From the NCBI RefSeq assembly GCF_000626715.1, contig NZ_AQRA01000001.1:372001-436000 (forward strand): a DNA stretch of 64,000 nt, given 5' to 3'. Below, one piece after another: positions 1 to 8,732 of this stretch (the first letter of the stretch is position 1; the number at the start of each line of letters is the position of its first letter). The DNA comes from Aquimarina atlantica (GTDB lineage: Bacteria; Bacteroidota; Bacteroidia; Flavobacteriales; Flavobacteriaceae). Under the pieces are notes generated by a model. The model was given only the letters and a program-made list of their open reading frames with translations, made no database searches and had not been told where the DNA came from. Position numbers and translations under genes: made by a program.

Positions 1-123
1 TTTTTGACTATTATTGCGTGTATATATATTGTTTTTAGTTTCAATTGTATAAATTTTGTGTCAAATTGAAGGTAATGTTTTGTTTTTATTATCAATTTTG
101 ACTGCAAGTGTTTTAAATTTTTT

Positions 124-612
124 ATGAGTATGAATCATTTTGATTATATAGATCAGCAGATTTTATTGCAGATACGTGAAGATGCCAGAAAGCCTTTCTC
201 TCAAATAGCAGAGAATTTAAAAATTTCTAATTCTTTGGTACATCAAAGAATTAAAAAACTTAAGCAACGTGGTGTAATAAAGAAAGCCGAGTTTGTTGTA
301 GATGAAAAACAAATCGGTTTTAAAACGAAATCTTATGTTGGTATTCGTCTAAGAGAAGCTAGATATGCAAAACAAGTAGTTGACGGTTTAAAAGAAATTC
401 CTGAAATATTAGAATGCAATTATGTATCAGGTCATTATGCTATTTTCATTCTTATTTTTGCATTTGATAATCATCATTTACGTAAGATTCTGTATGAACA
501 GGTGCACCAAATTGATGGAGTCGCAGGAACAGATAGTTTTATTTGTTTTGATACCAATTTTAGAAGGCAGGTTTCTTTAAATTCTTTAGGAAAGAATATT
601 TCATATGATTGA
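124..612 (+). CDS. Lrp/AsnC family transcriptional regulator
   Basis: This 162-residue protein has the Lrp/AsnC layout. An N-terminal winged helix-turn-helix (about residues 5-60, beginning with the family pattern DYIDQQILLQI and containing SNSLVHQRIKKL) is followed by a RAM-type ligand-binding half. Proteins of this family bind DNA as octamers and usually sense an amino acid. The ATG at 124 is used; the ATG at 130 is an alternative. The stop overlaps the start of the downstream FAD oxidoreductase by 8 nt, so the two are almost certainly cotranscribed and the regulator may control that enzyme. The ligand cannot be read from the sequence. Confidence 0.9.
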   Translation: MSMNHFDYIDQQILLQIREDARKPFSQIAENLKISNSLVHQRIKKLKQRGVIKKAEFVVDEKQIGFKTKSYVGIRLREARYAKQVVDGLKEIPEILECNYVSGHYAIFILIFAFDNHHLRKILYEQVHQIDGVAGTDSFICFDTNFRRQVSLNSLGKNISYD

Positions 613-3526
613 TAAAAGTATATTGACACCTTTACAAAACCAGCTAGAAGGTCAACTACAATTTGATACTCTAATTACTGCTTTATATGCTACAGATGCT
701 TCAGTGTACCGTAGAATTCCCCTGGCGGTAGCATTTCCAAAAACAATACAAGATGTAAAAAAAATAATTGCTTTTGCGTCTCAGCATGATATTGGTATAA
801 TTCCCAGAACAGCAGGAACTTCGCTTGCGGGGCAATGTGTGGGGGATGGTATTGTGGTAGATGTTTCTAAATATTTTACTAAAATAATCGCTGTAGATAA
901 AACCAAAAAAACAGTAACTGTTCAACCAGGAGTGATACGAGATGACCTTAATCGTTTTTTAAAGCCTTATGGATTATTTTTTGGGCCCAATACATCGACA
1001 TCTAATCGTTGTATGATTGGCGGAATGGTAGGAAACAATAGTAGCGGTACTACATCGATTCAATATGGTGTTACAAGAGATAAAGTCTTAGAATTGCAAA
1101 CTATATTGTCTGATGGTAGTGAAGTTACTTTTTCTGAAATATCACTAGATGATTTCGAGGCAAAACGAAATTTGGATACTCTTGAAGGAGAAATTTATAA
1201 CCAGATTTATACCGAACTTTATTCTAAAGAGATTCAACAACAAATTACGGCGCATTTCCCGAAACGAGAAATTCATAGACGTAACACTGGTTATGCTATT
1301 GATGAGTTAATTGATTCTGAAGTTTTTTCTACAACAAATACACATTTTAATATGTGTAAACTCCTTACAGGAAGTGAAGGGACATTAGCTTTTACAACAC
1401 AAATTACATTACAGTTAGATGAACTCCCACCAGAAGAAACCTTAATGATTGCAGCGCATTTTAGGACTATTGATGATTGTATGAGAGCAGTAGCACCTGT
1501 AATGCAACATTCGCTGTTCACTTGCGAAATGATGGATAAAACCATTTTGGATTGTACAAAAAATAACATTGAGCAATTAAAGAATCGTTTTTTTATTGTT
1601 GATGACCCAGAAGCAATCCTAATGTTAGAACTTAGGGCAAACGACACGAATCATTTAGAACAGCAAAAAGATAAGCTATTAAAAACTCTTGATGATTCAA
1701 AACTAAGCTATGCCAATCCAATTTTACGTAAGGAAGAAATAGATAAGGCTTTAGAACTAAGAAAAGCAGGATTAGGATTATTAGGTAATATTGTTGGTGA
1801 TAAAAAAGCGGTTGCTTGTATAGAAGATACGGCAGTCGCAATCTCTGATTTGGCAAATTACATATCAGAATTTACAGATTTAATGAAATCTTATGACCAA
1901 CAAGCGGTGTATTATGCACATGCTGGAGCAGGAGAGATTCATCTTCGACCTATTCTGGATCTGAAAAAAAGTAAAGACGTAACGCTATTTAAAAAAATAA
2001 CAGATGATGTAGCTTCTTTGGTAAAGAAATATCAGGGCTCTATGAGTGGTGAGCATGGCGATGGTATTGTAAGAGCTGGATACATACCTTTTATGATTGG
2101 TGAGGATAATTATAAGATTTTAGAACGTATTAAAAGGACGTTTGATCCTAATTTTATTTTTAATCCGGGTAAGATTATAGATGCTTATCCCATGGATCAA
2201 AAGCTGAGATATGAGGTCGATCGAAAAGAACCAGAAATAGATACCATTTTTGATTTTACTGACTCGATGGGAATTCTAAGAGCTGCAGAAAAATGTAACG
2301 GTAGTGGTGATTGCCGTAAGTCTGTAGAAGCAGGAGGAACCATGTGTCCCAGTTATCGGGCTACAAAAAACGAAAAAGATACTACCCGAGGCAGAGCAAA
2401 CACATTAAGAGAATTTTTAACCAATAGTGAGAAGGTTAATAAATTTGATAATAAAGAATTAAAAGAAGTTTTTGACCTCTGTCTAAGTTGCAAAGGATGT
2501 GCCAGTGAATGTCCCTCTAATGTTGATGTAGCTGCGCTGAAAGCAGAATTCGAATATCAATATCAAAAAGAAAACAGAGTATCATTACGTACAAAGCTTT
2601 TTGCCCACAATAATAGATTGAATGCTATAGGAAGAATCGCGCCTGGTTTAACAAATTTTTTCTTTTCCAATACATTAACATCTGGTGTTTTAAAATCTAT
2701 TTTAGGTATTGCCAAACAACGAAATTTACCTTTGTTAAGCAAACAATCCTTAGAAGGTTGGTGTAAACAAAATATAAAAAAAATACAACCAGAGCAACCT
2801 ATAAAATCAGTATACTTTTTTATAGATGAATTTACCAATCATCTGGATGCCGAAATTGGAATAGATGCGATCAAGTTACTTACCAGATTAAATTATGAAG
2901 TAAAGATTATTGATCATAAAGAAAGTGGGCGGACTTTTATATCAAAAGGGTTACTGAAACAAGCCAAAATGCTGGCAAATCTTAATATTAAAACGTTCAG
3001 CAATCATATTACAGCAGAAACTCCTTTGGTTGGATTAGAACCTTCTGCCATACTTACTTTTAGGGATGAGTATTTGAGATTGGCAGACGATAAAGAAAAA
3101 GCAACATCAGTAGCAACACATACTTTTTTGATTGATGAATTCTTACATACAGAAATAGAAAAAGGAAATATAAATGCAGATTTGTTTACTACAGATACTA
3201 AAACCATCAAAATACATGGGCACTGTCATCAAAAGGCTTTATCGGGTATACACAATACATTTTCGATTCTAAACTTACCCAAAAACTTCAACGTTACGAT
3301 TATTCCATCAGGATGTTGTGGTATGGCAGGATCTTTTGGATATGAGAAAGAGCATTATAATATTAGTATGCAAATAGGGGAGCAGACCTTATTTCCATCG
3401 GTTAGAAAAACACCTAAGGATACTATTATTGTGGCTGTAGGAACTAGCTGCAGGCATCAAATAAAAGATGGGACCCAGCGAGAAGCACTTCATCCCATTA
3501 GCATTCTCAAAAATGCTTTAGTATAG
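605..3526 (+). CDS. FAD-linked oxidase / 4Fe-4S / CCG-domain hydroxyacid dehydrogenase (GlcD-DLD type)
   Basis: The 973-residue protein is a fused three-part flavoenzyme. A PCMH-type FAD-binding domain lies at about residues 30-215 (PRTAGTSLAGQ; a GGMVGNNSSGTTSIQYG stretch). An FAD-oxidase C-terminal domain follows to about 530 (SGEHGDG near the end). Two ferredoxin-like clusters come next (CNGSGDC near 563; CLSCKGCASECPS near 626), then a CCG domain (HGHCHQKAL near 871, PSGCCGMAGSFGYEKEHY near 901). The family includes D-lactate and D-2-hydroxyglutarate dehydrogenases that pass electrons to the quinone pool. The substrate is not determined here. It overlaps the Lrp gene by 8 nt, so that regulator is a plausible controller. 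Confidence 0.9.
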   Translation: MIDKSILTPLQNQLEGQLQFDTLITALYATDASVYRRIPLAVAFPKTIQDVKKIIAFASQHDIGIIPRTAGTSLAGQCVGDGIVVDVSKYFTKIIAVDKTKKTVTVQPGVIRDDLNRFLKPYGLFFGPNTSTSNRCMIGGMVGNNSSGTTSIQYGVTRDKVLELQTILSDGSEVTFSEISLDDFEAKRNLDTLEGEIYNQIYTELYSKEIQQQITAHFPKREIHRRNTGYAIDELIDSEVFSTTNTHFNMCKLLTGSEGTLAFTTQITLQLDELPPEETLMIAAHFRTIDDCMRAVAPVMQHSLFTCEMMDKTILDCTKNNIEQLKNRFFIVDDPEAILMLELRANDTNHLEQQKDKLLKTLDDSKLSYANPILRKEEIDKALELRKAGLGLLGNIVGDKKAVACIEDTAVAISDLANYISEFTDLMKSYDQQAVYYAHAGAGEIHLRPILDLKKSKDVTLFKKITDDVASLVKKYQGSMSGEHGDGIVRAGYIPFMIGEDNYKILERIKRTFDPNFIFNPGKIIDAYPMDQKLRYEVDRKEPEIDTIFDFTDSMGILRAAEKCNGSGDCRKSVEAGGTMCPSYRATKNEKDTTRGRANTLREFLTNSEKVNKFDNKELKEVFDLCLSCKGCASECPSNVDVAALKAEFEYQYQKENRVSLRTKLFAHNNRLNAIGRIAPGLTNFFFSNTLTSGVLKSILGIAKQRNLPLLSKQSLEGWCKQNIKKIQPEQPIKSVYFFIDEFTNHLDAEIGIDAIKLLTRLNYEVKIIDHKESGRTFISKGLLKQAKMLANLNIKTFSNHITAETPLVGLEPSAILTFRDEYLRLADDKEKATSVATHTFLIDEFLHTEIEKGNINADLFTTDTKTIKIHGHCHQKALSGIHNTFSILNLPKNFNVTIIPSGCCGMAGSFGYEKEHYNISMQIGEQTLFPSVRKTPKDTIIVAVGTSCRHQIKDGTQREALHPISILKNALV

Positions 3527-3550
3527 ATAGAATTCTTAAGAAACAAATAT

Positions 3551-3724
3551 TAAAATTGATAACGAATCCCTAATCCAAACCCTGTATGAGGATATGCCGA
3601 AGTGGAGTTGCTATCATATTTGGCAAAAAGTATTCCAGGTGTGTTTAGAAAATTCTTGTGATTGAGTGGTATTTACAATCAATGCAAAAACTGCAAAAAT
3701 TAAAACATGTTTTTTGTACATCAT
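3551..3724 (-). pseudogene. Remnant of an outer-membrane beta-barrel protein gene
   Basis: Reading the minus strand from the ATG at 3724 gives a signal peptide (MMYKKHVLIFAVFALIVN, then TTQSQEF) that stops after about 36 codons. The reading frame one step over continues from around NTPGILFAKYDSNSTSAY to TGFGLGIRYQF and a stop at 3551. That ending, a final beta-strand finishing in Phe, is typical of outer-membrane barrels in this phylum. The N-terminus and C-terminus of a barrel protein are therefore present, out of frame with each other and with the middle deleted. This is an inference from two short peptides, but both are unusually characteristic. Confidence 0.6.
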
Positions 3725-3854
3725 AAAAAAGGTTAGTAGTAACAACAACAGGTTTTATTGGGACATCTCAAATATGTCACAAGGTTTTTAAGGAAAAGTC
3801 ACTGTTTTTGGGGATATTGAAAAAGTAATAACAATAAAACGTGAGAAAAACAGG

Positions 3855-4712
3855 TTATAATTTTCTGAGAGATGTAATTACCTGGTTGGTAATAAAAGAA
3901 GCTTGTAGGGCTTCGGGATCAATTTCTAAACTATCGGCCTCTTCAATAGATTCTTCATAAGCTTTCATAGATTCATTCTCATAGTGTACTAGTTTCCATG
4001 CTGCATCATGATATTCTAACGAAGTTAGATTTTCTATCCAGTCTCCAGAATTTAAATAAATACAGGACCCACTTTTATCCTCGTATTTACGCATTTGAGG
4101 TTGATGAATATGACCACATACTACATAGCTATACTTATTCTTGACGGCTAGCTCTGCAGCAACATCTTCGAAATCATTAATATACTTGACAGCTTTTTTT
4201 ACACTATTTTTGATTTTCTTCGAAAGAGAGAATTTTTCTTTTCCTATACGTACAAGAAACCAATTAATAGCTTGATTAAAAAGAATTAACATATCATATC
4301 CCCAACCTCCTAATTTTGCTAACCATTTTGCATTTTGGATTGAGGCATCAAAAACATCTCCATGAAAAAACCATGCTTTTTTGCCATCTAATTCCAGAAC
4401 GAGTTTATCAACTAATTTAAAATTCCCCATTTGAGCATCGCTAAACTTGCGAAGCATCTCATCATGATTGCCTGTGATATAGATAACCTCTGTTCCTTTT
4501 GAAGCAAACGAAATAATCTTTTTGATAACCTTAAGATGAGATTTTGGAAAATATCGTTTTCTAAATTGCCAGATATCTATGATATCACCATTAAGAATAA
4601 GAGTTTTTGGTTTGATACTGTTTAGGTAGTTGAGAAGCTCTTTTGCATGACAGCCATAAGTACCAAGATGGATATCCGAAATTACAACAAGTTCTACAAT
4701 ACGTTTTTTCAT
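3855..4712 (-). CDS. Metallophosphoesterase, UDP-2,3-diacylglucosamine diphosphatase-like
   Basis: A calcineurin-like phosphoesterase of about 285 residues. The metal-ligand motifs appear in order: SDIHLG near residue 11, NGDIIDIW, GNHDE, then FFHGD and CGHIHQP. The GDIIDIW and GHIHQPQ patterns fit the LpxH-related family that hydrolyses UDP-2,3-diacylglucosamine in lipid A synthesis, although many Bacteroidota members are only annotated by similarity. An ATG at 4721 would add three residues; the one at 4712 gives the usual MKKRIVELVVISDIHLG beginning. No signal peptide, so probably cytoplasmic or peripheral to the inner membrane. It stands alone, facing the FAD enzyme. Confidence 0.82.
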   Translation of the reverse strand: MKKRIVELVVISDIHLGTYGCHAKELLNYLNSIKPKTLILNGDIIDIWQFRKRYFPKSHLKVIKKIISFASKGTEVIYITGNHDEMLRKFSDAQMGNFKLVDKLVLELDGKKAWFFHGDVFDASIQNAKWLAKLGGWGYDMLILFNQAINWFLVRIGKEKFSLSKKIKNSVKKAVKYINDFEDVAAELAVKNKYSYVVCGHIHQPQMRKYEDKSGSCIYLNSGDWIENLTSLEYHDAAWKLVHYENESMKAYEESIEEADSLEIDPEALQASFITNQVITSLRKL

Positions 4713-4972
4713 ATAAAACATAATAGTTACACAAAGAAAAGAACGGATTATAAATCATGGATTAAGAAAGTATAAGCATATTGTTATGTGGTCTTTAAGA
4801 ATTAAGCCATAATATTAATTTGAGATTAAGAAGCCTTTGGCTTGATACTGAGAATGAAGGAATCTAAATTTTGTTAATGATATTATTTATAATTAGAGAA
4901 TAGATTCAATTTTTGTAAATAAAACCCGATTTTTTATATCATAATACTACTGTATTTTTAAAGATTAAAAAT

Positions 4973-4980
4973 TACATTTG
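4973..4980 (+). promoter_or_regulatory. Candidate -7 box of the aroC promoter
   Basis: TACATTTG matches the Bacteroidota sigma-A -7 consensus TAnnTTTG. Transcription would begin around 4987, about 9 nt before the ATG at 4996. This argues against an in-frame TTG at 4978, which lies inside the box. No clear -33 TTTG is visible. Confidence 0.5.
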
Positions 4981-4995
4981 CTAAAAATTGTATGC

Positions 4996-6060
4996 ATGGC
5001 AGGAAATACATTTGGTAACCTATTTAAGGTTACTACTTTTGGAGAATCACATGGAGTAGCTATTGGCGGAGTCATTGATGGCTGTCCAGCTGGTGTAACA
5101 CTTAACTTAGATGCTATTCAACAAGAACTTGATCGTCGTAAACCTGGTCAGTCGGCTATTGTTACACAACGTAAAGAACCTGATACTGTTGAGTTTTATT
5201 CTGGTATCTTTGAAGGTATTACTACAGGAACCCCAATAGGTTTTGCAATCAAAAATGCAAATCAAAAGTCTAAAGATTATTCTCATATTAAAGATTCTTA
5301 TCGACCGTCTCATGCAGATTATACCTATGATCAGAAATATGGTATTAGAGATTATAGAGGAGGAGGACGTTCTTCTGCTCGCGAAACAGCAAGCAGAGTA
5401 GTAGCAGGAGCAATAGCTAAGCAAGTGTTGTCTGATATTAAATTTCAGGCCTATGTAAGCGGTGTTGGCCCCATCAAATTAGGAAAAAGCCATACCGAAC
5501 TTGATTTATCATTAACCGAAAGTAATATTGTGCGATGCCCAGATCCTGAGATGGCTTCGGAAATGGAACAGTATATCAAACAAATTAGGAAAGAAGGAGA
5601 TACTGTTGGCGGAATTGTAAGTTGCGCCATTTCTGGTGTGCCAGTAGGGTTAGGAGAACCAGCTTTTGATAAGCTACATGCCGAATTAGGGAAAGCTATG
5701 CTATCTATTAATGCCGTTAAAGGATTTGAATATGGCAGCGGTTTTGCAGGATCAGAGCTAAAAGGAAGTGAGCATAATGATCTTTTTAATACCGATGGGA
5801 CTACAAAAACAAACCTATCTGGAGGTATACAAGGAGGGATTTCTAATGGGATGGATATCTATTTTAATGTAGCTTTTAAGCCGGTAGCTACAATTATGCA
5901 GGATCAGGAAACTATCGATAAAGATGGTAATATCGTCACTATGCAAGGAAAAGGGCGACATGATCCTTGTGTAGTTCCCAGAGCAGTACCTATCGTAGAA
6001 GCTATGGCCGCCTTGGTACTTGTCGATTATTGGTTAATGAATAGAACAATTAAGAAATAA
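4996..6060 (+). CDS. aroC: Chorismate synthase
   Basis: Converts 5-enolpyruvylshikimate-3-phosphate to chorismate, the last common step of aromatic amino-acid synthesis, using reduced FMN. The protein starts with the family signature [18 protein letters not shown] and carries the [35 protein letters not shown] and [18 protein letters not shown] blocks. At 354 residues it has normal length. The ATG at 4996 is chosen over an upstream in-frame TTG because the conserved N-terminus begins there and a -7 promoter box overlaps the TTG. It is a single-gene unit; the other shikimate gene seen here, aroQ, is at 34.7 kb. Confidence 0.97.
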   Translation: MAGNTFGNLFKVTTFGESHGVAIGGVIDGCPAGVTLNLDAIQQELDRRKPGQSAIVTQRKEPDTVEFYSGIFEGITTGTPIGFAIKNANQKSKDYSHIKDSYRPSHADYTYDQKYGIRDYRGGGRSSARETASRVVAGAIAKQVLSDIKFQAYVSGVGPIKLGKSHTELDLSLTESNIVRCPDPEMASEMEQYIKQIRKEGDTVGGIVSCAISGVPVGLGEPAFDKLHAELGKAMLSINAVKGFEYGSGFAGSELKGSEHNDLFNTDGTTKTNLSGGIQGGISNGMDIYFNVAFKPVATIMQDQETIDKDGNIVTMQGKGRHDPCVVPRAVPIVEAMAALVLVDYWLMNRTIKK

Positions 6061-6237
6061 ATTAATACACAACCATGTAGTTTTAATATGTAGAAACAAT
6101 TAGAATTACTATGCTGTGGAACTCTTATATGCTAAAAAAACGGATGTTTTATTTCGTATTTCGCAATTTATATCCCCTTTTATTATTTTAAATTTATATA
6201 TTGGACGCTGTTTTGTCTTAAAAATTAAATTCTTCAC

Positions 6238-7560
6238 ATGAAAAAAATAGCACTGCATTGGAAAATTATGATCGGAATGATATTAGGTATATTATTCGGA
6301 TTTTTAATGACAACATTTTCATGGGGAAAAGAATTTACAGGAGATTGGATTGCACCTTTAGGGACCATATTTGTAAATCTGTTGAAACTAATTGCAGTTC
6401 CGTTAATTTTGGCCTCTTTGATAAAAGGAATCTCTGATCTAAAAGATATTTCTAAATTTAAATTGATAGGAGGAAGAACTATCGTTATCTATATCTTAAC
6501 TACGGTGATTGCCATAACTATCGGTTTATTACTGGTCAATGCTTTTAAACCAGGAAATGGAATTACTCCAGAAACTATAGAAAAGCTAAGTACAGAATAT
6601 GCTGGTAATGCTAAAATATCAGAACGTATTGCTGAAGCAAGTAGACAAAAAGAAAGTGGTCCTTTGCAGTTTATTGTAGATATGGTTCCTCAAAATGCTT
6701 TTAAAGCAATGAGTAACAATAAGATGATGTTGCAGGTGATATTCTTTGCGATTTTCTTGGGTATTAGTATGTTATTAATAAAACCTGCGCAATCAGAACC
6801 TCTTAAGAAATTCTTTGATAGTTTAAATGATGTAGTGTTAAAGATGGTAGATTTGATTATGCTTACGGCACCATATGCTGTTTTTGCATTATTAGCTAAT
6901 GTTGTGGTTACTTCTGATGACCCTGATATATTGTTAGCATTATTAAAATATGCTGGCGTTGTAATATTTGGATTAGCATTAATGATCGTATTCTATTGTA
7001 CATTGGTTGCGGTTCTTACCAAGAAATCCCCATTGTGGTTTTTAAAGGAAATCAGTCCTGCACAGTTATTAGCATTTTCAACAAGTTCTAGTGCCGCTAC
7101 ACTTCCTGTTACCATGGAAAGAGTAGAGGAACATATCGGTGTGGATAAAGAAGTATCTAGTTTCGTATTACCGGTTGGTGCCACTATCAATATGGATGGA
7201 ACCAGTTTATATCAAGCGGTAGCTTCAGTATTTATTATGCAAGTGCTTTGGCCCGAAGGATTAACCTTTAGTAATCAAATTACTATAGTACTAACTGCTT
7301 TATTGGCTTCAATTGGATCGGCGGCTGTTCCCGGTGCAGGAATGGTAATGTTGGTTATTGTATTAGAAGCAATTGGTTTCCCGTCGGATAAATTACCAAT
7401 TGGTTTAGCACTCATCTTTGCAGTAGACAGACCTTTAGATATGTTAAGAACAACAGTTAATGTTACCGGAGATGCTACTGTGTCTATGATTGTAGCAAAA
7501 TCGGTTGGAAAATTAGGAGAACCCAATGTAAAAGAATGGGACGATGATTATCAAGGGTAA
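6238..7560 (+). CDS. Dicarboxylate/amino acid:cation symporter (DAACS family)
   Basis: An inner-membrane transporter of 440 residues with eight or more hydrophobic segments. The DAACS hallmarks are present: a serine-rich re-entrant loop (STSSSAATLPVTMERVEEH, residues about 281-299) and the substrate/cation motif PVGATINMDGTSLYQA. The family (GltP, GltT, DctA) couples uptake of glutamate, aspartate or C4-dicarboxylates to Na+ or H+. The substrate cannot be decided by eye. It is convergent with the LysR gene, 29 nt away. Confidence 0.9.
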   Translation: MKKIALHWKIMIGMILGILFGFLMTTFSWGKEFTGDWIAPLGTIFVNLLKLIAVPLILASLIKGISDLKDISKFKLIGGRTIVIYILTTVIAITIGLLLVNAFKPGNGITPETIEKLSTEYAGNAKISERIAEASRQKESGPLQFIVDMVPQNAFKAMSNNKMMLQVIFFAIFLGISMLLIKPAQSEPLKKFFDSLNDVVLKMVDLIMLTAPYAVFALLANVVVTSDDPDILLALLKYAGVVIFGLALMIVFYCTLVAVLTKKSPLWFLKEISPAQLLAFSTSSSAATLPVTMERVEEHIGVDKEVSSFVLPVGATINMDGTSLYQAVASVFIMQVLWPEGLTFSNQITIVLTALLASIGSAAVPGAGMVMLVIVLEAIGFPSDKLPIGLALIFAVDRPLDMLRTTVNVTGDATVSMIVAKSVGKLGEPNVKEWDDDYQG

Positions 7561-7589
7561 ATTAAATTAAACTTGATTAATTATTTTAT

Positions 7590-8471
7590 TTAGCTAACTG
7601 CCCAGTTTTTAAGTAATTCAAATAATAGAGGATATTCTGTTTCTCTTTCGGGGTTCCACATCATGGTTAGTTGTGCCTTCTGTTTTATATCTTTTAATTC
7701 AATAATTTTTATAGGAAATTCATGCCCCTGTAATGAAGATACAGGCTCGAAAGAAATTCCCAATCCAGCTTCGACTAGCCTGAAACTAGTACTTGCAGAA
7801 TCTGTTTCATGAACAATTTTTGGAGCAAACCCGGCATCAATGCAGATAGACTCCAGGATATGAACATAATTTGGGCCATCTGCCACAGATGGAAATATAA
7901 ACTCCTCATTAGAGAAAATAGAAAAATCGGTATAATTATGTTTATCAACAGGGTGATCTTCGGGTAGAAGTATTAAAAAATTATCAATACGCAGCACTTT
8001 GCTTTTTAGATTAAAAGGAACCATCGGGTTTGTAGCAAAACCAATATCTAATTCGTTTTGTTGTAATGCCAGGTATTGATCTCGGTTATTCATTTCTTTT
8101 AAAACTGCTTTTATACCAGGTATTTGACAATTAATTGTTTTTAGAATCTCGGGCAGGATCGTTTGCATTATAGAATGCGTAAACCCTATATTTATCTCTC
8201 CGGCGTGCCCATTGTGAATATTAACAGTTTGTTTTTTTAGCCTTTCTAATTGAGCAAGTTGTTTTTTAACTTCTTTTACAAAATGTTGCCCGGCAGGAGT
8301 AAGTTTTACGTTACGTTTATCTCTTATAAATAGAATAGCTCCAATCTGTTCTTCTAACTGCTTAATTTGTCTGCTTAAAGCTGGTTGAACAATGTTTAGT
8401 TCTTCTGCCGCTCTTGTGAAATTTAATTTCTCTGATAATACAACTACACTTTTTATTTGCTGAAGTGTCAT
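7590..8471 (-). CDS. LysR family transcriptional regulator
   Basis: The 293-residue protein begins with the LysR winged-helix domain (LQQIKSVVVLSEKLNFTRAA, then QPALSRQIKQLEEQIGAILF) and continues into a two-lobed periplasmic-binding-protein-like effector domain. It is transcribed divergently from the PLP decarboxylase at 8733. Its own -7 box (8497-8504) lies only 28 bp from the decarboxylase's (8533-8540), the usual arrangement for a LysR protein that represses itself and controls the divergent gene. The inducer is unknown; the decarboxylase substrate or product is a reasonable guess. Confidence 0.93.
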   Translation of the reverse strand: MTLQQIKSVVVLSEKLNFTRAAEELNIVQPALSRQIKQLEEQIGAILFIRDKRNVKLTPAGQHFVKEVKKQLAQLERLKKQTVNIHNGHAGEINIGFTHSIMQTILPEILKTINCQIPGIKAVLKEMNNRDQYLALQQNELDIGFATNPMVPFNLKSKVLRIDNFLILLPEDHPVDKHNYTDFSIFSNEEFIFPSVADGPNYVHILESICIDAGFAPKIVHETDSASTSFRLVEAGLGISFEPVSSLQGHEFPIKIIELKDIKQKAQLTMMWNPERETEYPLLFELLKNWAVS

Positions 8472-8496
8472 TTATTACTTTTTATTATTAGTCTAT

Positions 8497-8504
8497 CAAA
8501 ATTA
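8497..8504 (-). promoter_or_regulatory. Candidate -7 box for the LysR gene
   Basis: On the minus strand the sequence is TAATTTTG, an exact TAnnTTTG match. It gives a predicted start near 8490 and a leader of about 19 nt. Confidence 0.5.
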
Positions 8505-8532
8505 AGTATTTTTTATTATAAATGTAGATAGC

Positions 8533-8540
8533 TAATTTTG
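8533..8540 (+). promoter_or_regulatory. Candidate -7 box for the decarboxylase gene
   Basis: TAATTTTG matches TAnnTTTG. The predicted start near 8547 leaves an unusually long leader of about 186 nt before the ATG at 8733. That leader contains the inverted-repeat structure at 8582-8689. Confidence 0.5.
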
Positions 8541-8581
8541 GAATGTTTAAATGTTTGTTTAATCCATTGCGCATATTGGAG

Positions 8582-8689
8582 AATTACTGATCAGAACTTG
8601 TCAGCCTGCTATTCTGGTAGAGATTGTCTTAATGTAGTTGATACTTTTACTGCTTGTTATACAGGCTGACTTTTTCTTGATCACTAATT
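8582..8689 (+). promoter_or_regulatory. Large two-part inverted repeat in the decarboxylase leader (candidate cis-regulatory RNA)
   Basis: The outer arms AATTACTGATCA (8582-8593) and TGATCACTAATT (8678-8689) pair at 11 of 12 positions. The inner arms GTCAGCCTG (8600-8608) and CAGGCTGAC (8662-8670) pair perfectly. The 53-nt apical region contains a further possible hairpin (GTAGT/ACTGC). The inner 3' arm is followed by TTTTTCTT, like an attenuator terminator. It ends 43 nt before the start codon. No known riboswitch class was recognised; a small mobile palindromic element is an alternative. Confidence 0.5.
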
Positions 8690-8732
8690 TTTTATATGCA
8701 TACTATTAAAAGACCTAATTCTAATACGAAAC

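Noticed and set aside
1291-1856. Minus-strand frames inside the FAD oxidoreductase
   Set aside because: They are shadows of a strongly conserved plus-strand gene and show no recognisable protein pattern.
4978-4995. TTG start for chorismate synthase
   Set aside because: The conserved protein starts at the ATG at 4996 and the TTG lies in the -7 promoter box.
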